From Tetranychus cinnabarinus (Eukaryota; Arthropoda; Arachnida; Trombidiformes; Tetranychidae): a stretch of DNA of 64,000 nucleotides. Positions 40,301 to 48,509 of this stretch are shown here, piece by piece (within the stretch, counting starts at the first letter, position 1; each line of letters begins with the position of its first letter). Both the position numbers and the translations under genes were made by a program. Location: the NCBI GenBank assembly GCA_022266195.1, contig WHVY01000008.1, positions 2,046,001 to 2,110,000 on the forward strand. Direction: 5' to 3'. The notes below the pieces were generated by a model. It saw only the letters and a program-made list of their open reading frames with translations. It did not search any database and was not told where the DNA came from.

Positions 40301-42998
40301 TTTCCCTGAAGAGTTAATCAACTAACTTTATTAGTTACTTTTTCCTTTTCTTATTCTAATTTCTGTTTAATCCATTGTATTTACAATACTCTAGATCAGG
40401 TCAGACAAGGTTACCATCAAGTTATTATTCACCTCTTGCCTTGCATTACAGTTTAATATTGAAATGAAAATATCGTCTGATGATTCAATTCAATTTTCAA
40501 CCTTTTAATCAAAAGCATCTTTCAAGTCACATTAATTGAACCAGTAACAAGTACAAGTAGTTAATCAGGCCAACTCTGTAAAATTTAACTAACTGTTAAC
40601 AGATTCACACTAATTCAATTGTATCTCTTTGACAAACAAAGTCAATATTGCAAATGTGGTTCCCTTTGGTATTGCTTTTTTAATCAAATGATTCAGTTGA
40701 TGTTTGATTCAAAGCTTATTTCAATGGTTTTATCAACAATATTGACAATCGTCATTAATATATTATTTGGTGAAGCTTCGTTCTCAAACATTCATCTTGT
40801 AAACTTGAAATGACTGTTGTAATTATTATGTCATTAAGCATTGTTTAGTCGCTTTGTTTATGCCCATTGTTAATCACATTGGTTGATGTTTCTTTAATCA
40901 ACTTCATGTATCCATTACTAGTGACTGGCTACTTGATATGAAGACGATTTAAAGGTTAAAATTTGCATGATAAGCAAAGATTTAAGTGTTGATATAACTG
41001 TAAACTCCCAGTTGAAGTTGGTTGGAAAAGTAAACAATTTACTCAACTCTTTGTCACTTTAATGTAGTAAATCAAAGATGATGACAAAAATTCAAGAGAT
41101 CTAATGGATTGCAGGTCATTAGAGTACAAAAATGAGTTGATTATAATGTGATGAATACAATGGCAGATCATCTTGATGTTGATGGATTATTGCGCCTCAA
41201 ATGTGAATCTAATTGTTTCTCTTATACATTTTTCCATAGCATCTACTATAGCAGATAATGAGCCAGTTGATTGGTTAATTTGGTTGATTGCGATTGTTCT
41301 CATTACATTAATGATAACCATCTTGATACTTATTGGTCTTCGATTAATTGGTAACAAGGGACCAAATCAAAATCAAGGTAACCAAATACAAATAACGAGA
41401 CACTTAAAACAAATTATTTACACGAGAGTTTACACAAAATTTATACATGAGTTTATATTTGGAACAGTATAACAGTTATTTTTACCAACAGGTATAATTA
41501 TTCTGGTAATTGAAAGAAACAAATTAAATTAAACTGGCTTCAAATTGCTGGTAACAAATTCAGAGTAACATTAAACGTTTGTAGTTTTGTAAAAAACATG
41601 TCAATTGTTTAAGCCTTGATATCACTTATTGAGTTATTGAAAGTAATGACCTGCCAATGGTCTGAGTAGGAATTCAGATTGGATATTGAGTCCTGAATAA
41701 AATATTCATAGGTAGTTGAGTTTATGGAATTAACGAAATTAAAACGTTAACGAAACATTGTTGTGTTTATATGGTTAGGTTTTTATATTTGCTTTTGATT
41801 GTTAGATTTAATGAAAATGTTCAAAAATTTAATGTGGATATAACCTTTTATCAATACGCTAGATGGCGACTTTAGCGTATAAAATTTATTTTTCATTTCT
41901 ATTGTTTCAAGATTTTTTAGCGGTTCTGAAAAAATTGTTTGATAATTGATCTTAATTAATGTTTTTTAATTTATCCGGGAATAGGTTTTGTTTCGATTGA
42001 TTATGAAGCTCATCCTATTCGCCAAGAAGACGTTAAAAGTTCACCTCAAATGATCTCAGCTTCATTCAAAGGTCAAGAAACCTGTGATGGTTATCCAACA
42101 TCTACCTCAATAGTGTATAAAGTGAGTATAAAAAACCGTTTAATTTAATGAAATTCAATTTATCTCATTGTGCTTTTTTGTTTTCATCTTTACCCTATTT
42201 CTTAGTTAAATACTTCGTCTTTGCATACGACAGTTGATGATATTAGATATGAGACTGGAATTGAAACGAGTGATTATCCGGCAACAATGTTTTTGGAAAC
42301 AACTTTGTTTGAAGGGTCCATTGATGAAGCATCCATGGAGAAACAATTTATCCCGTTTGGTAAAATTAACTTGACCCAGACACAGTCAAATGGACCTGAT
42401 GAATGTTCACAAATTTCAACAAATGATTATTCATTAAGACATATTTATCAGGTAAAATTATCTATAAATCTTGATTTTAAGGAAAGCGAGAAAATTTGAC
42501 TGAACAGATAGGCCTTAAGAGTAACTGTTGAAAACGTTGCTTTTTGATTTATGACAATTTAATTCAGCTTATAATCTGAATGTGAAAAGCAAACAAATTG
42601 TATTTCATTTAGATAAATGAAATGTCAATGTTTACATAATGTAATTATTAGTTGAAAGTGTTGAGATTGAAATTGAATACCTGTCTCGAGTCTATGATCA
42701 GCTTCATTAATTGATTTGCCTTCAGGATCAGTCAATATTGTGTAGGCAGATGGTGATAAATAAAACAACATGCAATTCATCCTCATCATATAAAAGTGAT
42801 AACTTCTAGAGTGGAAGGTGATAAATTGCATGTAATGTTTTAAATAGCAAAAATTTCCAAAAAATCTTTTAATCTTTAAAAAAATCTTGTCTCTAATACT
42901 TTTGCTAACATTAAATTAATGTTCATTTTTCTTCTTTTTCTTTTATTTTTATGTCTCAGCAGTTTACTGATAATACAATTAAAGACATACCATTATGA
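754..42998 (+). CDS. side: Sidestep-family Ig/FN3 transmembrane receptor, 11 coding exons
   Basis: Joining 754-1315, 29013-29120, 29209-29415, 30167-30463, 34310-34600, 36256-36549, 39148-39453, 41240-41377, 41985-42121, 42206-42451 and 42963-42998 gives an uninterrupted 873-residue reading frame. Every junction is GT/AG and the phases agree. Domain order is a hydrophobic leader, five Ig domains, one FN3, one transmembrane helix and a tail of about 160 residues, which is the Side architecture. The Ig1 ending YRCRIDYRLSRTRN and the Ig2 opening with IGPVDEGTDLVLYC match the family. In Drosophila, Side proteins on muscle or neuron surfaces bind Beat proteins to steer motor axons and synaptic partner choice. 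Which paralogue this is cannot be told. Unusual points are a Ser-rich insertion in Ig1 and a 27.7-kb first intron. The 5' UTR and true transcription start are not resolved. Confidence 0.9.
1824..1844. repeat. TTC microsatellite
   Basis: Seven perfect TTC units in intron 1. Confidence 0.9.
5273..5278 (-). terminator. Pol III T-run terminator of the 5S gene
   Basis: On the minus strand a run of six T begins two bases after the 5S stem ends in GAAGAC. That is the standard Pol III stop. Confidence 0.75.
5279..5396 (-). rRNA. 5S ribosomal RNA gene
   Basis: Read on the minus strand, the 118-nt segment starts GTCTTCGACCACACC and ends GGTGTTGAAGAC. The two ends pair over about nine bases to form the terminal stem. 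The internal promoter blocks of 5S genes are present: GAAGTTAAGCAGC (box A region) and GGGAGGGAGACC (box C region, where most species have GGATGGGAGACC or close to it). TTAGTACTTGG is also conserved. Six T residues follow on the minus strand (plus-strand A run at 5273-5278), a Pol III terminator. The gene lies antisense inside intron 1 of the Side-like gene and is single in this window. The two changes in box C may be lineage-specific or signs of a decaying copy. Confidence 0.93.
5397..8639. other. Side-like intron 1, segment after the 5S gene
   Basis: AT-rich, no coding sequence recognised. Nothing else identified. Confidence 0.55.
8640..9773. other. Compositionally distinct intronic patch
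   Basis: Between about 8640 and 8830 the sequence is richer in G+C and CpG than its surroundings. It carries two similar blocks, GCCGGTTCTGG and GCCGGTCCTGG, about 80 nt apart. No reading frame or terminal repeats were found. It may be a decayed mobile element or a regulatory block. Confidence 0.3.
9774..9875 (+). promoter_or_regulatory. Candidate core promoter with short first exon
   Basis: TATAAAAAA begins at 9774. A perfect arthropod initiator, TCATTC, lies at 9800-9805, placing TATA 28 nt before the initiator A. Downstream, a GTAAGT donor occurs at 9870-9875. The geometry fits a Pol II start inside intron 1 with a non-coding or very short first exon. It could be an alternative promoter of the Side-like gene or a decayed mobile element's promoter. 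The evidence is motif spacing only. Confidence 0.35.
9876..12690. other. Side-like intron 1, segment
   Basis: AT-rich non-coding sequence. One isolated AATAATTATT occurs at 10648. Nothing else identified. Confidence 0.5.
12691..12822. mobile_element. Small inverted-repeat unit (possible MITE remnant)
   Basis: A perfect 14-bp inverted repeat, AGTTTATTCAAGGT at 12691-12704 and its complement at 12809-12822, bounds 132 bp. It overlaps the left arm of the larger inverted-repeat unit at 12714-13525. Such structures are typical of miniature inverted-repeat elements, but no target duplication is clear. Confidence 0.4.
12714..13525. mobile_element. 812-bp segment bounded by ~40-bp inverted repeats
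   Basis: 12714-12740 and 13499-13525 are perfect 27-bp reverse complements (outer end GAGTTATAAC). The similarity extends inward to about 40 bp with one mismatch and one indel (to 12753 and from 13485). The interior has no recognisable transposase. This has the form of a non-autonomous DNA transposon. Confidence 0.55.
13612..13672 (+). repeat. Degenerate further copy of the inverted-repeat arm
   Basis: This stretch aligns at roughly three quarters identity with 12714-12775 in direct orientation. It shares GAGTTAT, CATGTGA, ACAT, TCA, AAAAGTT and GCGATTTC in order. It suggests an older copy of the same element just outside the right arm. Confidence 0.45.
14138..14168 (+). promoter_or_regulatory. 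TATA plus initiator arrangement
   Basis: TATAAAT starts at 14138 and TCAGTT lies at 14163-14168, putting TATA 27 nt before the initiator A. No donor or start codon nearby confirms a transcript. Confidence 0.22.
15843..15990 (+). repeat. Cluster of the GGGAGTGA motif
   Basis: CTGGGAGTGAA at 15843, CAGGGAGTGAA at 15918, CTGGGAGTTC at 15955 and CCGGGAGTGAA at 15980: four related sites in 150 bp. Further copies lie at 18141, 22480, 30709, 30936 and 30951 within introns 1 and 4. Confidence 0.5.
20122..20137. repeat. TA dinucleotide microsatellite
   Basis: Eight AT units in intron 1. Confidence 0.85.
29013..29120 (+). CDS. side: Side-like exon 2: first half of Ig2
   Basis: The exon follows TTTTACAG and ends before GTAAGA. 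It is phase 1 at both ends and encodes 36 codons. It reads through VLPEEVIITDYKGLRV to IGPVDEGTDLVLYCDAFG, with the first Ig2 cysteine near its end. This is the Side linker plus the start of Ig2. It has no methionine start and is easily missed because it is short. Reading frame and phase tie it to exon 1 despite the 27.7-kb intron. Confidence 0.85.
29209..29415 (+). CDS. side: Side-like exon 3: second half of Ig2
   Basis: The exon lies between TTCTTCAG and GTAAGT, both phase 1, only 88 nt after exon 2. It starts with the G-K-P-E-P-S-V-S-W-W strand typical of Ig domains 2 and 3 in Side proteins. It ends with the second Ig2 cysteine in IICRASNTNLTRP. The conserved tryptophan pair and the C-R-A-S-N motif support the assignment. 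Confidence 0.87.
29416..30166. other. Side-like intron 3
   Basis: 751-nt intron with GTAAGT donor and TTCTTAG acceptor. Nothing else seen. Confidence 0.7.
30167..30463 (+). CDS. side: Side-like exon 4: Ig3
   Basis: A whole Ig domain sits in one exon of 99 codons, phase 1 at both ends, with acceptor TTCTTAG and donor GTAAGTT. It opens RPLEVFLVPPDKQLSA. It contains the Cys in VAFECRT, the SWWLDG strand and the second Cys in FFSCRAENPNL. In-frame downstream TAG shows the reading frame closes right after the donor, as expected for an exon. Confidence 0.88.
30464..34309. other. Side-like intron 4
   Basis: 3.8-kb AT-rich intron. It carries GGGAGTGA motifs at 30709, 30936 and 30951. A less AT-rich, unidentified patch lies at about 32580-32690. 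No coding sequence recognised. Confidence 0.65.
34310..34600 (+). CDS. side: Side-like exon 5: Ig4
   Basis: This 97-codon exon encodes an I-set type Ig domain: YVPLLKLTLGPN, Cys in VYLECIINANP, Trp in SWMFEGKPL, and RGRYQCVGRNEEG with the second cysteine. Acceptor is CTTTTTTAG and donor GTAAGTAA, both phase 1. The order after Ig3 and the NANPRVFETSWMFEG pattern fit Side Ig4. Confidence 0.88.
34601..36255. other. Side-like intron 5
   Basis: 1655-nt intron. Its 3' end is a long pyrimidine-rich tract that stays open in the exon 6 frame. Nothing else seen. Confidence 0.7.
36256..36549 (+). CDS. side: Side-like exon 6: Ig5
   Basis: This 98-codon exon encodes the membrane-proximal Ig domain: IPVCSGKHATKS, Cys in ARIVCEVDSDP, Trp in FRWYLNNSSE, and GSLLCLAENSIG with the second cysteine. 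Acceptor is TTTTCCAG and donor GTAAGTG, phase 1. The extra cysteines near the beginning (PVCSG) and end (EPCIFHIIPAG) are also typical of this domain in Side proteins. Confidence 0.88.
36550..39147. other. Side-like intron 6
   Basis: 2.6-kb intron with a short ATC microsatellite at 37691-37707. No other feature recognised. Confidence 0.65.
39148..39453 (+). CDS. side: Side-like exon 7: fibronectin type III domain
   Basis: The exon opens GPPQPPANC and runs 102 codons to a GTAAGTC donor, phase 1. It contains the FN3 pattern EPGDDGGLQQYFTMEV, the strand FLVDRLPPGSSIRFNIYASNIKGKS, and the trailing STLGPPEK. One FN3 domain just before the membrane segment is the normal Side arrangement. Confidence 0.87.
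39454..41239. other. Side-like intron 7
   Basis: 1.8-kb AT-rich intron. Nothing recognised. Confidence 0.65.
41240..41377 (+). CDS. side: Side-like exon 8: transmembrane helix
   Basis: The exon encodes a short linker (TIADNEPVD), then about 23 hydrophobic residues from WLIWLIAIVLI through MITILILIGL, then a basic/polar stop-transfer RLIGNKG. The donor is G/GTAACC at 41378, phase 1. Two acceptors, after 41239 and after 41251, are both AG and 12 nt apart, so either keeps the frame and changes the linker by four residues. Confidence 0.78.
41378..41984. other. Side-like intron 8
   Basis: 607-nt intron that includes a perfect 8-bp hairpin stem at 41854-41880. Confidence 0.65.
41854..41880. repeat. 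Short hairpin around AGATGGCGAC
   Basis: ATACGCTA at 41854-41861 and TAGCGTAT at 41873-41880 are perfect complements, with an 11-nt loop GATGGCGACTT. Confidence 0.6.
41985..42121 (+). CDS. side: Side-like exon 9: cytoplasmic tail
   Basis: The exon follows GGAATAG, enters at phase 1 and leaves at phase 0 before GTGAGT. It encodes a polar tail segment including DYEAHPIRQEDVKSSP and ending STSIVYK. It has no recognised domain. It is assigned by splice sites, open frame and position after the transmembrane exon. Confidence 0.68.
42206..42451 (+). CDS. side: Side-like exon 10: cytoplasmic tail
   Basis: This phase-0 exon of 82 codons lies 84 nt after exon 9, between TTCTTAG and GTAAAA. It is rich in Thr, Ser and acidic residues (TTVDDIRYETGIETSDYP, FEGSIDEASMEKQF). 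Such content is typical of receptor tails. No known docking motif is clear. Confidence 0.7.
42452..42962. other. Side-like intron 10
   Basis: 511-nt AT-rich intron with a CAGCAG tandem acceptor. Nothing else recognised. Confidence 0.5.
42963..42998 (+). CDS. side: Side-like exon 11: last coding exon (short)
   Basis: A CAGCAG tandem acceptor at 42957-42962 leads at phase 0 into 11 codons ending KDIPL and a TGA at 42996-42998. Using the first CAG would add one Gln. The assignment rests only on phase and the acceptor. A different last exon further downstream cannot be excluded. Confidence 0.5.
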   Translation, partial: FTDNTIKDIPL

Positions 42999-45900
42999 CG
43001 ATTGATATCGACCCATTTGATGACTTAAATTGTGATAAATTGTGTTCAACAAATGATCAACAATTATTTATAAAGCAGTTTCAAATTGACGTGACCAACA
43101 TTTAACCAATTTTTTGCTAACCAAAACGCATTTGTCTGGCTAAAATGACTCTTATTATAGTTATCAATTGGACGAGATCGGAATCAATTTCTATCTAAAT
43201 TATGATCTCTTTCAAAACGTACCTTCTTTGTCTGGTTAATATCAACAATTTAATTGCAACATTAATTCAACTGGTGCCAGTTCACAATAGTGTTACTGTT
43301 ACTAGTATTAAGTTACGACAAATCTTCCCATCGATTACAATTAATGTCCATTAATCTGTTAAATATCAACAATTTTGTGACATATAACTTCCAAATGATA
43401 TGAAATGGGGAAAAACAGATCAAATGGATTCAAATGGACCTGTTGATTGGTAAAAAATGTTATTAAAATTGTTACCTGATTGTACAAAAAGATGTGCAAC
43501 TGATGAAAAAAAGTCAAATTGTATTTATATTTAAGCATTTATTTTTGTTAAACATTTACTCGTTTTTTATAATTACAGTTGATAATAAACAATGCAATTT
43601 TTTATCATTCAACTGTGGCTGCAAGACATCATTTATTGAGTTTGAGAAACTCAATCAGAACTTTGATTATGATAAATTGGCCCAAAAATGCGAGTTTGAG
43701 TTGGCAAATGTGATGGCTACAAACCAATTGTGATTAACTGATTATTATACAGACACACACACAGTAAGACCACTTCCTAAGACAAGTTGTTTTACAATTA
43801 ACGTAAATGGAAGTTGATTAACACTTGGTTCAACCGTTAATTAAACAGGGAAAACATTTAAATTGTAATATAAAAGGTTAAGCCCAAAGCCTTGCTATTA
43901 AGTTATACAATTAAGATTTCTTAATGGCGACTGCATTGATATAAAGTGTAGGTGTGTAAAAGTAGAGATCATTTTGATTTTGCGATTCAATAATAAAACA
44001 AATGATAATCATAATACCAAAATGTCCACACAATCAAACAAATCGTACAATTAATATATATGTATGTGAGTACAATGATGTTAAACAAATTACAACCAAT
44101 AAAGCAACCCACAATGATTTAAAGAAGCCAACTGAGATGAGCAAAACAAAAAGCTAAGGGTGGATTAAATTGTTCACAATATGGACAGTGTTCAAGATGG
44201 AAATATGATGCTGAATCAAGTGAATTAGGTAGGTAAATGGTGTGGTTAGAGCCAATCATAATCCATAATGATCATCATTTGACCGGGTCATTTGTATACA
44301 TTTGAATAATTGTGTGATCTGAAGGTTAACAAGTCAGACAAGGGTAATTCAATGAGTCTATAAGATGATTATTTTTAATGGTAATCATTGGGAATGGTGA
44401 TCAGGTTATCCTTGTTCATTTGATTACGTGGTTCTCAGTGAATCTGAGAAGGTTAATTTGATTGCTCACAATTGATTCTCATAGAGAAGTGGGTAACCAG
44501 TGGAGCAACTTTACCATGTAAACAACTGTACAGGCCAAAAATTACAATACAACCAAAACAGCATTTCCATGTATATTAGTCCTGTTTTGGGCTTTAATAA
44601 TGCTAAATTTATCCAAGGTTGACTTCAAGTCTTGGGAAGATTTTATCATCTCTCATCATTATATTGCTGGGTTGACACCAAGGATAAAAAATTTATCTAA
44701 AGAATTCTGAAATACAATAAAAAAAACATGAAATGTTGAAACATTATGTACATTGAAATAAAGGAAAGGTAAAAAAACAACAAAGCAAAATGAGGGATAT
44801 TTTCATGTCCACACCACAAGAGATGGAAACTTATTATTTCCTGTGTTCCGGGTTTTCATTATTTGTGTTCACTGTTACTCTCATCTGAGAGGATTAATGG
44901 TGAAAATGATGATGAACATGATTCTCATCATCAACAACAATAATAACTGGCCTCTCAATTGGTAGTATCACAAAAAGTTACATCTTCACATCAACAAAAT
45001 TCACTTAGATCTTATCATCATCACCATTAAAGTTTCACTTCCTTCCGACTGGTCATAATTTACAGTAAAAATCCTTCTTTACCAATCGTCTTTGTCATCC
45101 TGGCCATCATCTTCACCAGTTTTCACCATCATCATCATCCTCTGGATCATCAGTATACCAATTGTTTTAAAGTTACCACTTGCCTTTCAACCTTTTGTTT
45201 TCTTCAATTTTTCATTTTCCTTACCTTTATCATTTCTGTCCTTTTCTGTCTTTTTTTGTCTTCATCCTTTCCTTCATTGTTTTCCTAACACCTAAAGGGC
45301 AAATAACGTTTATAATAACTTAATTACTGTCCACTTGTTATTACCTCCGTTAGTTTATACTCACAATTACTGTTGCTTTTTGGACTTCCTAATCATTGTC
45401 TTTTCTCTCGGTTTGTTTCCAGGTTTACCCACAAATCTGGTTACCATCCATATTGACCCTTTATTACACAAATTTTGGTTAATTTTTTTCTGTTTAAATC
45501 ACAATTTCAAATGCACGATCAATAATTAAAAAGTAACATTACATTTGATTTACCAATGCTTACTCTTTTAATCAGCTGTGTTTCCAGCAAAACACGAACT
45601 CAACGAGAACTCATTTAACGTCAGAGAGACCTAAATGTCGCACCTTTCTTGGTTAACCCAATACAAATGTATTTTCTGGTATCACTTTGAAATCGTTAAT
45701 TATTGGAAATTAATTGAAGCCTTTATTTTTTCACGAAATTCGACACGGATTTAGATTTACATTTAATTAATCTAAAGTTTGCCATTTTTTTGCTGGCCCA
45801 AGCTGCCAATTTAAAAAAGGAGGATTAAAATCAATGACAAAAACAAGTCTTCTTCAAAGGTAGGTATTTACATTTGTTAATTTATTTGAAACGCACATAG

Positions 45901-46100
45901 CAAGTGTGAAACCTTTTACAGATTGTGACCGATACAATTAATCGGGTAGGAATACTTAATCATAAAGTATACCATTAGATGTGGTTCTGGTGCCTTTTTC
46001 CTTTAAAGGCTCCTTGGTTACACATCTATGAATGGCTTAGGCAACCATGTACAAGTAAAAAGGTCTCGGGGAAGGGAAGAAGGGGAAGTAAGGCGTTTAC
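42999..46100. other. 3' UTR and spacer before the mobile-element island
   Basis: The first kilobase is probably the 3' UTR of the Side-like gene. From there to about 45.7 kb the DNA is AT-rich spacer. 45780-46100 is somewhat richer in G+C and adjoins the LINE 3' end, so it may hold LINE 3' UTR. No gene recognised. Confidence 0.45.
43992..44103 (+). other. Candidate poly(A) signals of the Side-like gene
   Basis: Two AATAAA hexamers lie at 43992-43997 and 44098-44103, about 1 kb after the predicted stop codon. In AT-rich DNA such hexamers are common, so this is a weak placement of the transcript end. Confidence 0.25.
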
Positions 46101-46111
46101 AATAATTGTTA

Positions 46112-47541
46112 TTATATTAATAAGGTTACTTCTTTGAAAATATCAATTGATTCTGTTAAGAAATTAAATAATTGTTTTATGTTTTTCATTTTTTGTCTCC
46201 TGGTTATTGTGTTTTCAATATTTAGGTTATCCAAATTGTGGTATTCTCTTAATTCTATCATCGCTGTACATTGGCTTTCATTTATGTGACTGAATGTTAT
46301 TCTTGTTCCGCAGCATGGTAAGTAACTTAAGTTCTTCCTTAGATTGTAAATAATTTTTTCAAAGTTCCAATGACTAATTGCTCCAATATTTCCATATTTA
46401 TCTGTTAGGTTGGTTAGCGATGGCGTGAATATTGACCATGGGTTGTTTTCTTTGTTTTTCTTGAGGATGATGGTTGATAATCTTGTTTTAACAATTGTTG
46501 AGATTTGTTGTTTTTTGATGTAAACAGGTAAATAGTCATTGTCTTTTAAGTTTATTTTGTATGATGGGATGGTGAATTGTTCAATAATTTGGTCACTTGT
46601 AAACCATGTCCAGGGTTTGTTGTCTCGCACTTTACATATTAGTAATAATTCTTTTTTTGTTATTGAATTTCCATTCAGGTGCTGTCCAATTTGCCATGGA
46701 ATCCAAATATCTTGAAGATTGAGATCGAACTGCATCACCACCACCAAAAGCCAACCATGATTACCTGTTTTTTTGAAACTGCTGTTGATTTGGTTGTTTA
46801 TTTCGATGCTTATTTGAGTTTTTGTATTATAAATTTTTATTTTTGGGTCCGATCTTTTTCTTCTTCTCCAAAAGAAGTCTTCATTAATCGGGTAAGGTGT
46901 GATTGTTATTTGTGGATGTATATAATAATTCTTTAGTTCGTCAATTTCAAGGTGTTGATTTTCAATAATTGTTTGCCACATTTGTTGTATTGGGTGATCT
47001 GTTGCGTGTATAGTCCAGAGGGTTTGATAACCAGTGTAGTTTGAGTGAAAGATGTTCAGTAGTTTTTTTGACTCTTTTAAAATGAAGGGAATTAATTCAT
47101 CAGGTGGAAGATGCTTAAAGACGTTATATCCTATTTTTTTAATTGGAGGGAGGATTTTTGAACTAATAATTATTTTCTTTATTCTTTGTGGTAGATACGG
47201 AAGATATTTGAGTATGCCGCTGAATTCTGAAAAATATAACAATTGATTACATTTATCTGTTTTGTTTTTACATGTATTAAATTTTCAATTGAATTTTTAA
47301 TTTTTTTGGCCTTTATTGAATTTTTTGTTATTAGTATTGTTTGGTTATTAATGAAAATTTCATAGTTATTTTTTATATTGAAAAATGTGTTGTCAGAGGA
47401 GCTTGGAAGTAGGTCTGTAATTAATCTGTAGTTGGGTTCATTAATAGATATAATGTCATATTTTAGTGTTTCTATTTTCTCAATAATAATTCTTGTTTTT
47501 TCGATTTCTGAGTTGACATTCCAATGAATTATTGAGAACAT
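46112..47541 (-). pseudogene. LINE ORF2 remnant: endonuclease N-terminus joined to C-terminal domain
   Basis: On the minus strand the ORF2 start codon at 47541 opens an APE-type endonuclease. It shows IIHWNVNSEIEK and, further on, DIISINEPNY, with the catalytic Asn and Glu. The frame stops at 47179. From about 47230 another frame continues to 46112 for some 370 residues. That part includes a possible RNase H-like stretch (SITKKELLLI, FTSDQ) and a C-terminal CC-x7-H-x5-C zinc knuckle of LINE ORF2 type. The rest of the endonuclease and all reverse transcriptase motifs are missing. An internal deletion with frameshift near 47.2 kb therefore separates the two parts. The element cannot make its own reverse transcriptase. 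Confidence 0.72.
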
Positions 47542-48473
47542 CTTCCATGTCCTCCGGAGTAGGAGTGTTTACAATTTTTGCAGACTAGATATTTTGTTTT
47601 AGGGTTAAATTTGTACGGAATTTGGTTGATTACAATTTTGAATTGTTGACTTTTTATGTTATTATAAATTTGGGAATTCTTTATATAAACAATTATTGAG
47701 AAGTTGGATCTATCTATTTGAACTTTTCTGATAAATAATTGTTCGTTAAATTCTTCAAGATAAGACTCACAGAAGTACTCTATTATTTTTGATGCTGTTT
47801 CAGCATTTACATTGTCCTTTAGAATAATTATTTTAAATTTAACAAAGATTACCTCAATGTTGGGATCGTTATTCTCAATAATTTTTAGCAGAATGTGGTT
47901 CGGGAGGTTTTTATGGAGATGGTAGTTCAATCTTGAACTTTTATGGCCGCTGACAAAGGAAATATGTTGTTTAATTTCGGCTGTTGGTTCCCATTGTGTC
48001 TTTTTGGTGGCAATAATTATTTTCACGTCTTCTTCGTCATCGGTTTCTCTGTCATTTGGTTGGTTGGTTTCATTTGTTGGAATAATTTGATTTTCTGGAT
48101 GTTGTGGAGGTGACTGGTTTGGTTGTTGTGGTGGGTTCGTTGAGGTATCACTGGAATAATTGTCACTGGAACTTGAGTTGAGTAGGGTATTTGCTGATGC
48201 GAAACGAGGTTGTAATTTATCAATTGCTTGAATTAATTTGTATAAGCTGGTAATAATTGTTTCATCCACTTTTTGATGAGAGCATGTGATGAGTGTGATT
48301 AAGCTGATGCAGGAACTTTGAGATAATCTGGTTGTCTCTAGAAATGTATCAACATCAAGTGTTAATAATTGTTGAATTACATTTAGTATAAGTGGATCTT
48401 CTAGGGGGTTTGATGCTGTTGAGGAGTCATTTGATGACTGTAGTGAGGAATTTGTTGAGTCTGATTGACTCAT
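47529..48473 (-). CDS. LINE ORF1 (gag-like), intact
   Basis: 314 codons if translation starts at the ATG at 48473. That ATG is preceded by TCAAA and followed by AGT, the same context as the second LINE gag at 52057. An in-frame ATG at 48509 would add 12 residues. The N-terminal third is Ser/Gln/Pro-rich, and the middle is acidic (DRETDDEEDVKII). The C-terminal half resembles the RNA-binding region of LINE gags and ends in a short zinc knuckle (CKNCKHSYSGGHGRC). Its stop codon overlaps the ORF2 start by 13 nt (ATGTTCTCAATAA), which suggests termination-reinitiation. ORF1 remains open although ORF2 is broken. Confidence 0.7.
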   Translation of the reverse strand: MSQSDSTNSSLQSSNDSSTASNPLEDPLILNVIQQLLTLDVDTFLETTRLSQSSCISLITLITCSHQKVDETIITSLYKLIQAIDKLQPRFASANTLLNSSSSDNYSSDTSTNPPQQPNQSPPQHPENQIIPTNETNQPNDRETDDEEDVKIIIATKKTQWEPTAEIKQHISFVSGHKSSRLNYHLHKNLPNHILLKIIENNDPNIEVIFVKFKIIILKDNVNAETASKIIEYFCESYLEEFNEQLFIRKVQIDRSNFSIIVYIKNSQIYNNIKSQQFKIVINQIPYKFNPKTKYLVCKNCKHSYSGGHGRCSQ

Positions 48474-48509
48474 TTTGACTGTTTGGTAGGGTAGAGGGGG
48501 ATATTTCAA

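Noticed and set aside
42995..43105. Alternative frame starting MTIDIDPFDDLNC overlapping the Side stop codon
   Set aside because: Stops in the same frame just upstream prevent joining to exon 10 by the visible acceptors.
43494..43733. 79-codon Cys-containing open frame after the Side stop codon, preceded by an ACAG acceptor
   Set aside because: The acceptor phase does not fit exon 10, and no domain is recognisable. An alternative last exon cannot be proven.
46679..46936. 85-codon plus-strand open frame within the LINE
   Set aside because: Antisense shadow of the LINE ORF2 C-terminal region.
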